Below, one piece after another: positions 1-7,271 of a stretch of 28,321 nt of DNA (the stretch's first letter is position 1; every line of letters starts with the position of its first letter). Origin of the DNA: Deltaproteobacteria bacterium (GTDB lineage Bacteria > Myxococcota_A > UBA9042 > DTJE01). The stretch covers positions 1-28,321 of the forward strand of contig JADHTP010000010.1 of NCBI GenBank assembly GCA_016784945.1, written 5' to 3'. Position numbers and translations under genes: made by a program. The notes beneath the pieces are model-generated. The model saw only the letters and a list, made by a program, of their open reading frames with translations. It was not told where the DNA came from and did no database searches.

Positions 1-5
1 CGCTC

Positions 6-120
6 GACAGGCAAGGCGCAGGGCCCCCGAAACACCGGAGGCGTAGCCCTGTCCTACGTCGAGGGCGTTGAGGGGAAGGCAACGCAGTCTGTCGGGATGC
101 AGCCGGAATCGCAGTAGGAC
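6..120 (+). other. Self-complementary leader or intergenic repeat upstream of the Gfo/Idh/MocA gene
   Basis: This stretch holds four pairs of complementary words: GACAG (6-10) with CTGTC (89-93), CAGGGC (19-24) with GCCCTG (46-51), GCGTTG (65-70) with CAACGC (80-85), and GTCCTAC (51-57) with GTAGGAC (114-120). The second and third can form simple hairpins. The first and fourth cross each other, so they are alternatives or a pseudoknot. No gene with a ribosome binding site lies here. It ends 30 bases before the start codon at 151, so it could be a structured 5' leader. It could equally be a dispersed intergenic repeat; its word composition recalls repeats I associate with deltaproteobacterial intergenic DNA, but I cannot compare genomes here. 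Confidence 0.35.
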
Positions 121-150
121 GCTTTGGCCGACAGGCTCCAGGAGGACGAC

Positions 151-1257
151 ATGGCAGACAGGATCGGTGTGGGAATCGTGGGATCGGGCTACATCGCGCA
201 GACGCACCTGGATTCGCTCCGCCTCCTGCCCAACTGCGAAGTGGTGGCCACGGCGGACGTGGACAAGGGCCGCGGTGAGGCTTTCGCCAGCGGCAACGGC
301 GTGCCGAAGTTCCACCTGGGGCACGAAGCCCTGGTGAAGGACCCCGCGGTGGACGCCGTGGTCATCGGCGTACCCAACTGTTTCCACTACCGGATCGTGA
401 TGGACGCCTTAGAAGCCGACAAGCACGTGATCTGTGAAAAGCCCCTGGCACTGTCCCTGGAAGAAGGCGAGGCCATGGTCAGGACCGCTGAGGAGAAGGG
501 CCTGGTCCTGGGTTACGCCGAGGAATTGTGCTACGTCCCCAAGTTCATCAGGGCCCGGGAAATGGTGAACAGCGGAGGGATCGGAAAGCCTTACCTGGTC
601 CGCCAGTGTGAAAAGCACGCAGGTCCCTACTCGCCCTGGTTCTGGAAGGAGGAGGAAGCCGGCGGGGGCATACTCATGGACATGGGTTGCCATGCCATCT
701 CGTGCATCCACTGGGTCCTCGGCAAACCCCGCGTGAAGTCTGTCTATGCCCACATGGGCACCTACCTGCACGGGGAGATCACGAAGGAGGAAGACCACGT
801 GATCATCCTGATGGAGTTCGAGGACGGCACCTTGGGCCAGGCCGAGGCCTCCTGGGCCCTGAAGGGCGGCATGGACTCCACGCTGGAGGTCTTCGGCACC
901 GAGGGCGTGGTGTACGCCGACCTGCTCAAGGGCATGGGTCTCAAGGCCTTCAGCGAGAACGGCTTTCCCGGATCCTTCGAAACCGACAAGGGTTGGACCT
1001 GGCCGGACTACGAGGCCCTGTGGAACAACGGTTACCCCCAGGAGAACCGCAACTTCATCGAGTGCATGCGGTCGGGCGAAACACCCGAGCAGAGTGGCCG
1101 GGACGGCCTGGATATCATCGAGATCATCGTGGCCGCCTATCACAGCGCGGGCATCGGTCAAAAGGTCCTGCTGCCCTTCAAACCCAGGGGGGTCAAGGTC
1201 CCGGTCCGACTGTGGCAACAGCCACGGCCCGAGCTCGGTGCTGGACCGATTCCCTGA
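151..1257 (+). CDS. Gfo/Idh/MocA family NAD(P)-dependent oxidoreductase
   Basis: A 368-residue cytoplasmic oxidoreductase of the Gfo/Idh/MocA family, which oxidises or reduces hydroxyl groups of sugars, inositols or related compounds with NAD(P). The N-terminus has the Rossmann dinucleotide motif GSGYIA (residues 11-16). The family signature EKPLAL follows at 96-101, and the active-site segment DMGCHAI (177-183) carries the usual catalytic histidine H181. The C-terminal alpha/beta domain (about 130-340) is the family substrate-binding fold. The ATG at 151 is chosen because AGGAGG sits 5 bases before it; a TTG at 124 in the same frame has no such site. Length is normal for the family. The substrate cannot be told from sequence, and the neighbours (a small DNA-binding protein downstream) give no pathway. 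Confidence 0.9.
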   Translation: MADRIGVGIVGSGYIAQTHLDSLRLLPNCEVVATADVDKGRGEAFASGNGVPKFHLGHEALVKDPAVDAVVIGVPNCFHYRIVMDALEADKHVICEKPLALSLEEGEAMVRTAEEKGLVLGYAEELCYVPKFIRAREMVNSGGIGKPYLVRQCEKHAGPYSPWFWKEEEAGGGILMDMGCHAISCIHWVLGKPRVKSVYAHMGTYLHGEITKEEDHVIILMEFEDGTLGQAEASWALKGGMDSTLEVFGTEGVVYADLLKGMGLKAFSENGFPGSFETDKGWTWPDYEALWNNGYPQENRNFIECMRSGETPEQSGRDGLDIIEIIVAAYHSAGIGQKVLLPFKPRGVKVPVRLWQQPRPELGAGPIP

Positions 1258-1334
1258 CATGGCGGGCCACTCGATTTAACGCTTTCATGGCCGCAGGCTA
1301 TGTGCTAACGTTCCTGAACCCAAGCGGGACGGGC

Positions 1335-1823
1335 ATGGAACCTGGCAAGAAGAAATCCGGGCCGTTTTTCGGACGCAACAGGGGCCTCGACAGGCGCCAG
1401 GGAAAGCGCAAATCGCGGACCATCGCCGCCCGCAGGCTGAGCAAGGTTGACCTGTCCGACGGCCTCGGGATCGACGAAGATCTGGACGAATTCCGGCCCA
1501 AGAAGAGGGCCGAATGCATCGAAGGCCCGCGCCCCTGCCCATGGGTGGCCTGCAAGTATCACCTTTACCTGGACATCAACCCCAGGACCGGCTCCATCAA
1601 GCTGAATTTCCCGGATATCGAGCCCTGGGAAATGGAGCAGTCCTGTGTGCTCGACATAGCCGATCGCGGTCCGGTGACCCTGGAAGACGTGGGGCGCATA
1701 ATGAACCTGACCCGTGAACGGATCCGACAGCTCGAAGCGGCGGCATCGGAGAAGATCCGGGGATCCAAGCTCGCCATCGAATACCGCGACTTCACCCTCG
1801 AAAAGAAAGTCCCCGAAAAGTAA
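1335..1823 (+). CDS. Small sigma-70 region 4-like DNA-binding protein
   Basis: A 162-residue protein whose C-terminal third (about 114-142) reads as a sigma-70 region 4 helix-turn-helix: TLEDVGRIMNLTRERIRQLE is the classic -35-recognition helix pattern. The N-terminal 60 residues are Lys/Arg-rich and probably disordered. A middle segment has a Cys pair in RPCPWVACKYH (C68, C73) with further Cys at 61 and 104, possibly a metal site. There is no sigma region 2, so it cannot act as a full sigma factor; a transcriptional regulator or RNA polymerase accessory protein is more likely. The ATG at 1335 is chosen because translation from it gives the conserved part with a basic tail. An ATG at 1287 in frame is possible, and neither has a strong ribosome binding site. 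It is followed at once by a repeat element. Confidence 0.8.
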   Translation: MEPGKKKSGPFFGRNRGLDRRQGKRKSRTIAARRLSKVDLSDGLGIDEDLDEFRPKKRAECIEGPRPCPWVACKYHLYLDINPRTGSIKLNFPDIEPWEMEQSCVLDIADRGPVTLEDVGRIMNLTRERIRQLEAAASEKIRGSKLAIEYRDFTLEKKVPEK

Positions 1824-1839
1824 GACAACAGTCTGCCCA

Positions 1840-2007
1840 GTAGTGGGTCAGTCCTGCATACTTTCATCGCTCAATAGGGACGTTTCAGAGCTTCTGGAGT
1901 GCGACAGCTAGCTGCCGCTCTGGTTCCGGCGGAGCTTGCTCCGCCGTATGAAGGCGCAAGCAAGCTTGCGCACTCCAAAAACCGTCACACCCAAACTGAC
2001 CCACTAC
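1840..2007. repeat. MITE-like element with 13-bp terminal inverted repeats (contains repeat copy 1)
   Basis: A 168-bp non-coding element bounded by GTAGTGGGTCAGT (1840-1852) and its reverse complement (1995-2007), a perfect 13-bp terminal inverted repeat. If the termini are read as GTGGGTCAGT, each end is preceded by TA, the dinucleotide duplicated by IS630/Tc1-mariner-type transposases; this assignment is inference. The right-hand 113 bp (1895-2007) recurs inverted at 6831-6943 with about 9 mismatches. No transposase is encoded. Confidence 0.6.
1895..2007 (-). repeat. 113-bp multi-palindrome repeat, copy 1
   Basis: This copy contains three hairpins: GCGCA-AGCAAGCT-TGCGC (1954-1971), GGCGG-AGCTTGCT-CCGCC (1928-1945) and a third at 1902-1917 whose core reads AGCTAGCT. 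The first two share one octamer (AGCAAGCT, or its complement AGCTTGCT) inside different arms. The reverse complement aligns without gaps to copy 2 at 6831-6943, about 92% identical by eye. It lies 16 bp upstream of the -35 hexamer of the lipoprotein promoter. Confidence 0.85.
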
Positions 2008-2023
2008 AGCCCGCCCCATTAAC

Positions 2024-2052
2024 TTGAAACGGCAGGTCCCCGTCGGTAGACT
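2024..2052 (+). promoter_or_regulatory. Predicted sigma70-type promoter of the large lipoprotein gene
   Basis: TTGAAA (2024-2029, 5 of 6 consensus) and TAGACT (2047-2052, 4 of 6) are spaced by 17 bp. Transcription would begin near 2059, leaving a leader of about 25 bases with GAGGT at 2072-2076 before the TTG start at 2084. Confidence 0.5.
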
Positions 2053-2083
2053 CTATGCGGACTTCCCTAACGAGGTCAGTGCC

Positions 2084-5000
2084 TTGCGATTCGTGCGTTC
2101 AAGGACATCAACGGCCGTTTTCACGGGCCTTTGCGCCCTGCTGCTTGTCGCCTGCGGAAACGGCGGCGTAACGGACAGCGGCACCGACCCGAAGAAGGAC
2201 AACGGCAAGACGGATATCCCCACTGTCATTCCCGAGTGGCCCGACATCCCGGTGGAAATCCCCGATATCATTAACGACGACCCGGGGCCGTGTCTGGAAT
2301 GCGACATCCCCCCGGAGAAGGGGCCCGAGGTGGACGGTGACATCACCGATCCCTGCGTGGAGGAGCCGGGCCTGCCCGGCTGCCCCTGCAAGGAAAACGT
2401 CGATTGCGACAGCGGGTTCTGCATCGAAACCTTCGACGACAAGGAATGCGCCGCCTTCTGCACCACGGAAGCCTGCCCCTCGGGGTACAACTGCGTTGAG
2501 GTGCCCGGTCCCGAGCCCATCTACATCTGCAAGTTCCTCCATCCCCGCCTGTGCAAGCCGTGCAAGGAAAACGCCGATTGCCGCGACGACATTTCGCCCG
2601 ACAGTACGGAAGTCTGCGTGAGCAACGATCCCGAGGGCCGTTTCTGCGGCTCTCCCTGTGACCTGGACAAGGACTGCCCCGAGGGCTACGGGTGCCAGAA
2701 CGTGACGTCGGCCGCGAGCTCCCAGGTGATGCAGTGCGTTCCCGACTCCGGGGAGTGCACCTGCTCGAAGAAGTCCATCGCCGACTCCGTGGCCACCATC
2801 TGTTTCAGCGAAAACGAGTTCGGGTCCTGCCCCGGTGAGCGTCAGTGCCTCGAATCCGGACTGACCGATTGCGACGCTAAGACGCCGGAAGAAGAGGTCT
2901 GCGACGGAGAAGACAACGATTGCAACGACTTCACCGACGACACCGTGGCCCACGTGTGCCTGATCAAGAACGGGTGGGGCGAGTGCCCCGGCATGAGTCA
3001 GTGCGACAATGGCAAGGAGATCTGCGTGGGGACGCCCCCCGCCCAGGAACTCTGCAACGCGTCGGACGACGACTGCGATGGTGACACGGACGAACAAGAC
3101 GCCGCGGACTGCACGGTCTACTACCGCGACGATGACCTGGACACCTACGGGGTGACCACTGACACCCGGTGCCTGTGCGCGCCCGAGGCCCCCCACTCGG
3201 CCCTGATAGGCGGGGATTGCGATGACGCCAACGAACTGGTCCACGGCGGCATAGCCGAAACCTGCAACCTGAAGGACGACGATTGCGATGGGGAAACGGA
3301 CGAAGAGGATGCCGGCGGGTGCACCCTGTTCTTCCTGGACAACGACAGGGACGACTTCGGGATCACCGCTGATTCCAAGTGTCTGTGTGGCGGAGTGGGC
3401 TTCTACACGGCGGTCGAGGGCGGCGACTGCGACGACGACAACGATCTGATCTTCCCCGGTGCCGAGGAGTTCTGCAACGAAAAGGACGACGACTGCAACG
3501 GCCTCACCGACCCGGAGGGCTCACCCGGTTGCGCCAACTATTACGTCGACGGCGACGGGGACGACTACGGCAACACGACGGGCCAGGTGCGCTGTCTCTG
3601 CGCGCCGGATCCACCCACCAAGTTCACTGCACTGGTGGCCGGCGACTGCGACGATGGGGATGCGGGCGTCAATCCACAGGCCACGGAGGTCTGTGACCAG
3701 TTGGACAACGATTGTGACGATGCCACCGACGAGGCCGGCGCCATAGGGTGCCTGATCCGTTTCAAGGACGAGGACAAGGACCTGTACGGCTCCGAAGATA
3801 ACATCTGCGCCTGCGTGGTGTCCTTCCCGTACACAGCCATCGAAACCGGAGATTGCGACGACGGGGACGATTTCGTGAATCCCGGCGTGCCCGAAGCCTG
3901 CGGAGACGGCAAGGACAACGACTGCAACGGCCTCACCGACGAGGAGGGGGCTCCCCAGTGCGTCGACTTCTATTACGACTTCGACGGGGACGGATGGGGA
4001 ACCGAACTCAAGAAGTGCCTGTGCACGGCTGACGGGTTCTACCGGGCGCCGCTGAAGACGGGCGATTGCCAGGACGACAACCTGGACGTGCACCCGGGGG
4101 TACCCGAGGCCTGCGGCAACGACGTGGACGACGACTGCAACGGCCAGACCGAAGAGGCCAATGGGACGGGCTGTACGTGGTTCTTCTACGACTACGACCT
4201 CGACGGATACGGTTCCACCCTGAAGAAGTGTCTGTGCGCCCTGACGGGGCTGTACACGGCCGTGGAAGGGGGCGACTGCCTGGACAACGACGGCGAAGTG
4301 AACCCGGGCAAGCCCGAACTGTGCAACAACAGCAAGGACGACGACTGCTCGGGCGGCGAAAACGAAGAGGGCGCCTTCGATTGCGGGACCTACTATTTCG
4401 ACGGTGACTTCGACGACTACGGAGACGACGCGAAGGCCACCCGTTGCCTGTGCAACCCCGACCCCCTCACCAAGCACACCGCGATCCAGGGCAGCGACTG
4501 TAATGACGGGGACTCCCAGGTCAGCCCGGGCACGGTGGAAACCTGTGACCAGAAGGACAACGACTGCGACAGCGACACGGACGAAGCGGGCTCCCTGAAC
4601 TGCCAGGACTACTACTATGACTTCGACCAGGACCAGCACGGCGTGGTCGACCCGCCCGCCCTGTGCCTGTGCGGCCCCGATACGGGAATCAAGTTCTCCA
4701 CGCTGGTGGCGGACGATTGCAACGACAACGACGCCCAGATGGCACCCGGCCTCCTCGAGGTCTGCGACGACAAGGACAACGACTGCAACGGCGTCACCGA
4801 TGACGAAGACGCCCAGGACTGCACGTCCTACTACTATGACTGGGACAAGGACGGCTACGGGCTGACGGTGAACGAAGTCTGCCTGTGCGAACCGGACGAC
4901 GCCACCTGGTACACGGCCCTGTTGAACGACGACTGCGACGACCAGGACGGGACCATTCACCCGGGCGCCAGCGTCTGCGGCAAGGACGGCGACTGTGACG

Positions 5001-6259
5001 GCCAGCTCCTGGACCCCCTGGAGGAGTGCGACGACGGGAACGGCCTGCTCTGGGACGGGTGCACGGCATGCGTGGTATCGGAAATCCGGATCAACGAGAC
5101 CACCATCGGGGAACAGGCGGCGCCGGGCATCGCGAACCTGGGCAACGGGGAATACGCGGCCGCCTACTACGTGAATTTCACTTCGCCGCAGGACCGTGAA
5201 AGGGACGTGGCCTTCCGCCTCCTGTCTTCGGGCGGCCTGCCCAAGGAGTCCCCGGGCGAGACCTTCGTGAACACCTACACCCTGAACAACCAGCAGTCGC
5301 CAGAGATCGCCGCCTACGGCAACGGAAAGTTCGTGGTGGTCTTTGAGTCCTGGCAGGCCTCCGGATACGACACGGACGGGTGGGGAATCTACGGCCGGGC
5401 CTACGACATGGACCTGGAGAACGGCGGGGCGAGCCCCGGTTTCGCGTCGGCCCAGGAATTCATCGTGAACACCTACACCACCAGCTGGCAGACAAATCCC
5501 GACGTGACGGGGCTGCCCAACGGAACCCTCGCCGTGGCCTGGCAGTCCTACGGGCAGGACGGTGACGCGGAAGGCGTGCTGGCGCGCCGTCTGACCGACG
5601 CCGGGCTGCCCATCGGGATGGAGTTCCAGGTCAACAACTCCACCACCGGCAGCCAGATCGCACCGGCCATCGCCAGCCAGTCGGACAACCGTTTCATGGT
5701 GGTCTGGCAGGCGGACGGGGGCGCCGTGGGATTCAAGAACATCATGCTGAGGATGTTCGAGGCCAACGGGACGCCGGTAGCCGACGAGTCCATGGTCAAC
5801 GCCAATCCCGATGGCATGTACCAGTACCCGGACGTGTCCGTGTACGGTGACGACAAGTTCGTGGTGGCATGGGATTTCGTCCAGGGGTCGGACGTGGATC
5901 TGTATGCCCGCCGCTTCAATTCCAACGGGACGCCCAATGGCACCGAATTCAAGTTGAATTCCCATACCCCGTCCGAGCAGTTCGGAACGAAGGTCGGTGC
6001 CATGGCCGACGGACGCATGGTGGTGACATGGTCCTCGTCGGGACAGGACGGGTCGGGAATGGGGATCTTCGCGCGCCGGTACGGCAGCAACGGTTCACCG
6101 CTGGCGGCGGAGTTCCAGGTTAACGAGTATTACACCGGTGACCAGACCACGCCAGCCGTGGCCACGCAAGACGATGGTTCCTTCGTGGTGCTGTGGCAGT
6201 CACAAAGTCAGGACGCTTCGGGGTTGGGCGTGTTCGGCAGGAACTTCACCTGGGATTGA
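2084..6259 (+). CDS. Large Cys/Asp-rich surface lipoprotein with Put_metal-bind (MopE-like) modules and a seven-repeat C-terminus
   Basis: A 1391-residue predicted lipoprotein. The N-terminus is a basic stretch, a hydrophobic core and the lipobox LVAC, with lipidated Cys at residue 24, followed by a Pro/Asp-rich linker. Two Cys-rich modules lie at about 95-205. From about 272 to 985 come ten copies of the motif C(N/D)xxDxDC(D/N)G, defining nine full modules of about 70 residues. Each module has an acidic calcium-loop-like DxDxDxxG and a CLC(x)n-GDCDD segment, as in the Put_metal-bind/MopE family. A single DUF4215-like element, EECDDGN with a following DGC, lies near 985-995. The last 390 residues form seven repeats of about 55 residues, starting VN or IN and ending in a W/R-rich strand, compatible with a beta-propeller. 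No sorting or autotransporter domain is seen. TTG 2084 is preferred because GAGGT lies 7 bases upstream and it yields a compact signal peptide; an in-frame TTG at 2024 falls inside the predicted -35. Probable role: metal- or calcium-binding surface protein or adhesin (inference). Confidence 0.88.
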   Translation: MRFVRSRTSTAVFTGLCALLLVACGNGGVTDSGTDPKKDNGKTDIPTVIPEWPDIPVEIPDIINDDPGPCLECDIPPEKGPEVDGDITDPCVEEPGLPGCPCKENVDCDSGFCIETFDDKECAAFCTTEACPSGYNCVEVPGPEPIYICKFLHPRLCKPCKENADCRDDISPDSTEVCVSNDPEGRFCGSPCDLDKDCPEGYGCQNVTSAASSQVMQCVPDSGECTCSKKSIADSVATICFSENEFGSCPGERQCLESGLTDCDAKTPEEEVCDGEDNDCNDFTDDTVAHVCLIKNGWGECPGMSQCDNGKEICVGTPPAQELCNASDDDCDGDTDEQDAADCTVYYRDDDLDTYGVTTDTRCLCAPEAPHSALIGGDCDDANELVHGGIAETCNLKDDDCDGETDEEDAGGCTLFFLDNDRDDFGITADSKCLCGGVGFYTAVEGGDCDDDNDLIFPGAEEFCNEKDDDCNGLTDPEGSPGCANYYVDGDGDDYGNTTGQVRCLCAPDPPTKFTALVAGDCDDGDAGVNPQATEVCDQLDNDCDDATDEAGAIGCLIRFKDEDKDLYGSEDNICACVVSFPYTAIETGDCDDGDDFVNPGVPEACGDGKDNDCNGLTDEEGAPQCVDFYYDFDGDGWGTELKKCLCTADGFYRAPLKTGDCQDDNLDVHPGVPEACGNDVDDDCNGQTEEANGTGCTWFFYDYDLDGYGSTLKKCLCALTGLYTAVEGGDCLDNDGEVNPGKPELCNNSKDDDCSGGENEEGAFDCGTYYFDGDFDDYGDDAKATRCLCNPDPLTKHTAIQGSDCNDGDSQVSPGTVETCDQKDNDCDSDTDEAGSLNCQDYYYDFDQDQHGVVDPPALCLCGPDTGIKFSTLVADDCNDNDAQMAPGLLEVCDDKDNDCNGVTDDEDAQDCTSYYYDWDKDGYGLTVNEVCLCEPDDATWYTALLNDDCDDQDGTIHPGASVCGKDGDCDGQLLDPLEECDDGNGLLWDGCTACVVSEIRINETTIGEQAAPGIANLGNGEYAAAYYVNFTSPQDRERDVAFRLLSSGGLPKESPGETFVNTYTLNNQQSPEIAAYGNGKFVVVFESWQASGYDTDGWGIYGRAYDMDLENGGASPGFASAQEFIVNTYTTSWQTNPDVTGLPNGTLAVAWQSYGQDGDAEGVLARRLTDAGLPIGMEFQVNNSTTGSQIAPAIASQSDNRFMVVWQADGGAVGFKNIMLRMFEANGTPVADESMVNANPDGMYQYPDVSVYGDDKFVVAWDFVQGSDVDLYARRFNSNGTPNGTEFKLNSHTPSEQFGTKVGAMADGRMVVTWSSSGQDGSGMGIFARRYGSNGSPLAAEFQVNEYYTGDQTTPAVATQDDGSFVVLWQSQSQDASGLGVFGRNFTWD

Positions 6260-6265
6260 CGGCCC

Positions 6266-6757
6266 TTACTTCTTCCTGGCGGTCTTCTTCGCAGCAGACT
6301 TCTTTGCCGGGGTTTTCCTGGCCGGGGTCTTCTTCGCAGCAGACTTCTTTGCCGCGGGCTTTTTGGCCGCAGGGACTTTCTTTGCCACGGGCTTCCTGGC
6401 CGGGGCCTTCTTCTTTGCCGGCGCTTTCTTCGCCACGGGCTTCTTCACGGGCTCGGGCTTCGGGGTCGGTACCGCGGGGGCCGGCGCGGGGGCCGCCGGA
6501 CGCCTGATCCGGTTGACCTCGGCTTCCAGGCTCTTGACCACGGCGCGCAGGGAGGACAACTCATCCCTGGTGACCAGTTCGAGCGTCCGTGCGACCAGCT
6601 TGACCTGCGCCTCGATGTTCTGTCGCATGTCCGCCTGGAGGTTCAGGGCCTGGGTCAGAAGGGTCTGAACCCGCTGGTCCGAAAGAACCTTGAGCGCGAT
6701 GGGAGAGAAGCGCTCGAGCACCGCCTTCATTACGACGTCGCGCCAGATGTCCAACAT
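6266..6757 (-). CDS. Coiled-coil protein with histone H1-like Lys/Ala/Pro tail
   Basis: A 163-residue protein. Residues 1-85 are predicted helical, and TRDELSSLRAVVKSLEAEV (63-81) resembles the C-terminal coiled coil of the UbiK/YqiC (BMFP) and phasin-like proteins. Residues 88-163 are a low-complexity tail of AAKK, PAKK and PARK units, as in bacterial histone H1-like proteins that bind DNA or polyphosphate. It could be a nucleoid-associated or granule-associated protein; the sequence does not decide. The ATG at 6757 has GGAGG 10 bases upstream; the frame continues upstream but without a better site. It converges on the lipoprotein gene with only 6 bp between the stop codons, so no terminator fits between them. 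The tail-coding DNA contains a perfect 28-bp direct repeat (6282-6309 and 6327-6354), so tail length may vary by recombination. Confidence 0.75.
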   Translation of the reverse strand: MLDIWRDVVMKAVLERFSPIALKVLSDQRVQTLLTQALNLQADMRQNIEAQVKLVARTLELVTRDELSSLRAVVKSLEAEVNRIRRPAAPAPAPAVPTPKPEPVKKPVAKKAPAKKKAPARKPVAKKVPAAKKPAAKKSAAKKTPARKTPAKKSAAKKTARKK

Positions 6758-6785
6758 GATCCCAATACCTCCAAAAGACCGGCAA

Positions 6786-6814
6786 ATGATGGGGCTAAAG
6801 GTGCCGGATGTCAA
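6786..6814 (-). promoter_or_regulatory. Predicted sigma70-type promoter of the H1-like gene
   Basis: Read on the minus strand, TTGACA (6814-6809, perfect) is followed after 17 bp by CATCAT (6791-6786, 4 of 6). Transcription would begin near 6779, about 20 bases before the start codon at 6757. The -35 box lies 16 bp from repeat copy 2. Confidence 0.5.
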
Positions 6815-6830
6815 TGCGGACACTGATTGA

Positions 6831-6943
6831 GTAGTGGGTCAGTTTGGATGTGACGATTTGTGGAGTGCGCAAGCTTGCTTGCGCTTTCATAGGGCGGAGC
6901 AAGCTCCGCTGGAACCACAGCGGCAGCAAGCTGCCGCACTCCA
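6831..6943 (+). repeat. 113-bp multi-palindrome repeat, copy 2
   Basis: This is an inverted relative of 1895-2007, of exactly the same length with about 9 substitutions and no gap. It begins GTAGTGGGTCAGTTTGG. Its hairpins are GCGCA-AGCTTGCT-TGCGC (6867-6884), GGCGG-AGCAAGCT-CCGCT (6893-6910) and CGGC-AGCAAGCT-GCCG (6921-6936), all with the same octamer core. Unlike copy 1, there is no second GTAGTGGGTCAG terminus beyond the palindromes. Confidence 0.85.
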
Positions 6944-7199
6944 AAGGCACCAACACGGATCATTCGGGAAATTAACTACCGCACCCGTTTCGTATCCATG
7001 CATTCGGGCAACAACAGCCAGGGGGGCGCGCTCGCCCCCCCTCCCACACCCTCGCCTTCGGCTTCGCGCGGGGCACCACCCCCCTTGCGAGACCGCGTTG
7101 CAGTCGCAGCAATCCGCCTCGATTCGTGATCAGAATGACGCGATGGACGATAGACGATCGTCGACGTGCAGGAACCCGCATCGCCGCAGATTGCTTCAA
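6944..7199. other. Non-coding interval between repeat copy 2 and the GAPDH promoter
   Basis: No start codon with a ribosome binding site and no family-like protein is visible here. The interval holds a very GC-rich hairpin (GGGGGGCG at 7021-7028 with CGCCCCCC at 7033-7040, loop CGCT) without a T-tract, and the heptamer repeat at 7141-7168. The rest shows nothing I can name. Confidence 0.5.
7141..7168. repeat. Degenerate heptamer repeat, locus A
   Basis: Four consecutive 7-bp units each beginning CG: CGATGGA, CGATAGA, CGATCGT, CGACGTG. It is one of four such intergenic loci in the window. Confidence 0.6.
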
Positions 7200-7227
7200 T
7201 TGACAACGGATAATCCGGGACTAGAAT
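7200..7227 (+). promoter_or_regulatory. Near-consensus sigma70-type promoter of the GAPDH gene
   Basis: A perfect TTGACA (7200-7205) and TAGAAT (7222-7227, 5 of 6) are separated by 16 bp. Transcription would begin near 7234, giving a leader of about 38 bases. This is the best promoter match I found in the window, as expected for a highly expressed glycolytic gene. Confidence 0.65.
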
Positions 7228-7271
7228 CGCATCAACATCGAAATGGAACTCCAGTCAAACGAGGTGACACC

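Noticed and set aside
1287..1334. Earlier ATG start for the sigma-region-4-like gene
   Set aside because: It has no ribosome binding site and adds 16 residues unlike the basic N-terminus that follows. It is not fully excluded.
2024..2083. Earlier TTG start for the lipoprotein
   Set aside because: It coincides with the predicted -35 hexamer, has no ribosome binding site, and would put 20 extra residues ahead of a normal lipoprotein signal peptide.
3521..5965. Long open frame on the minus strand opposite the lipoprotein gene (814 codons)
   Set aside because: It is a shadow of the GC-rich repetitive lipoprotein code: Val/Ala/Gly/Asp-rich with no domain, signal or ribosome binding site. The plus strand gives a coherent lipoprotein.
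7021..7040. GC hairpin as an intrinsic terminator
   Set aside because: The 8-bp stem is strong but is followed by C-rich sequence with no T-tract, and no gene ends just upstream.
6834..7271. N-terminal extension of GAPDH by about 146 residues
   Set aside because: The extension reads through the repeat, the hairpin and the promoter, has no protein character, and the family N-terminus begins at 7272 behind a good ribosome binding site.
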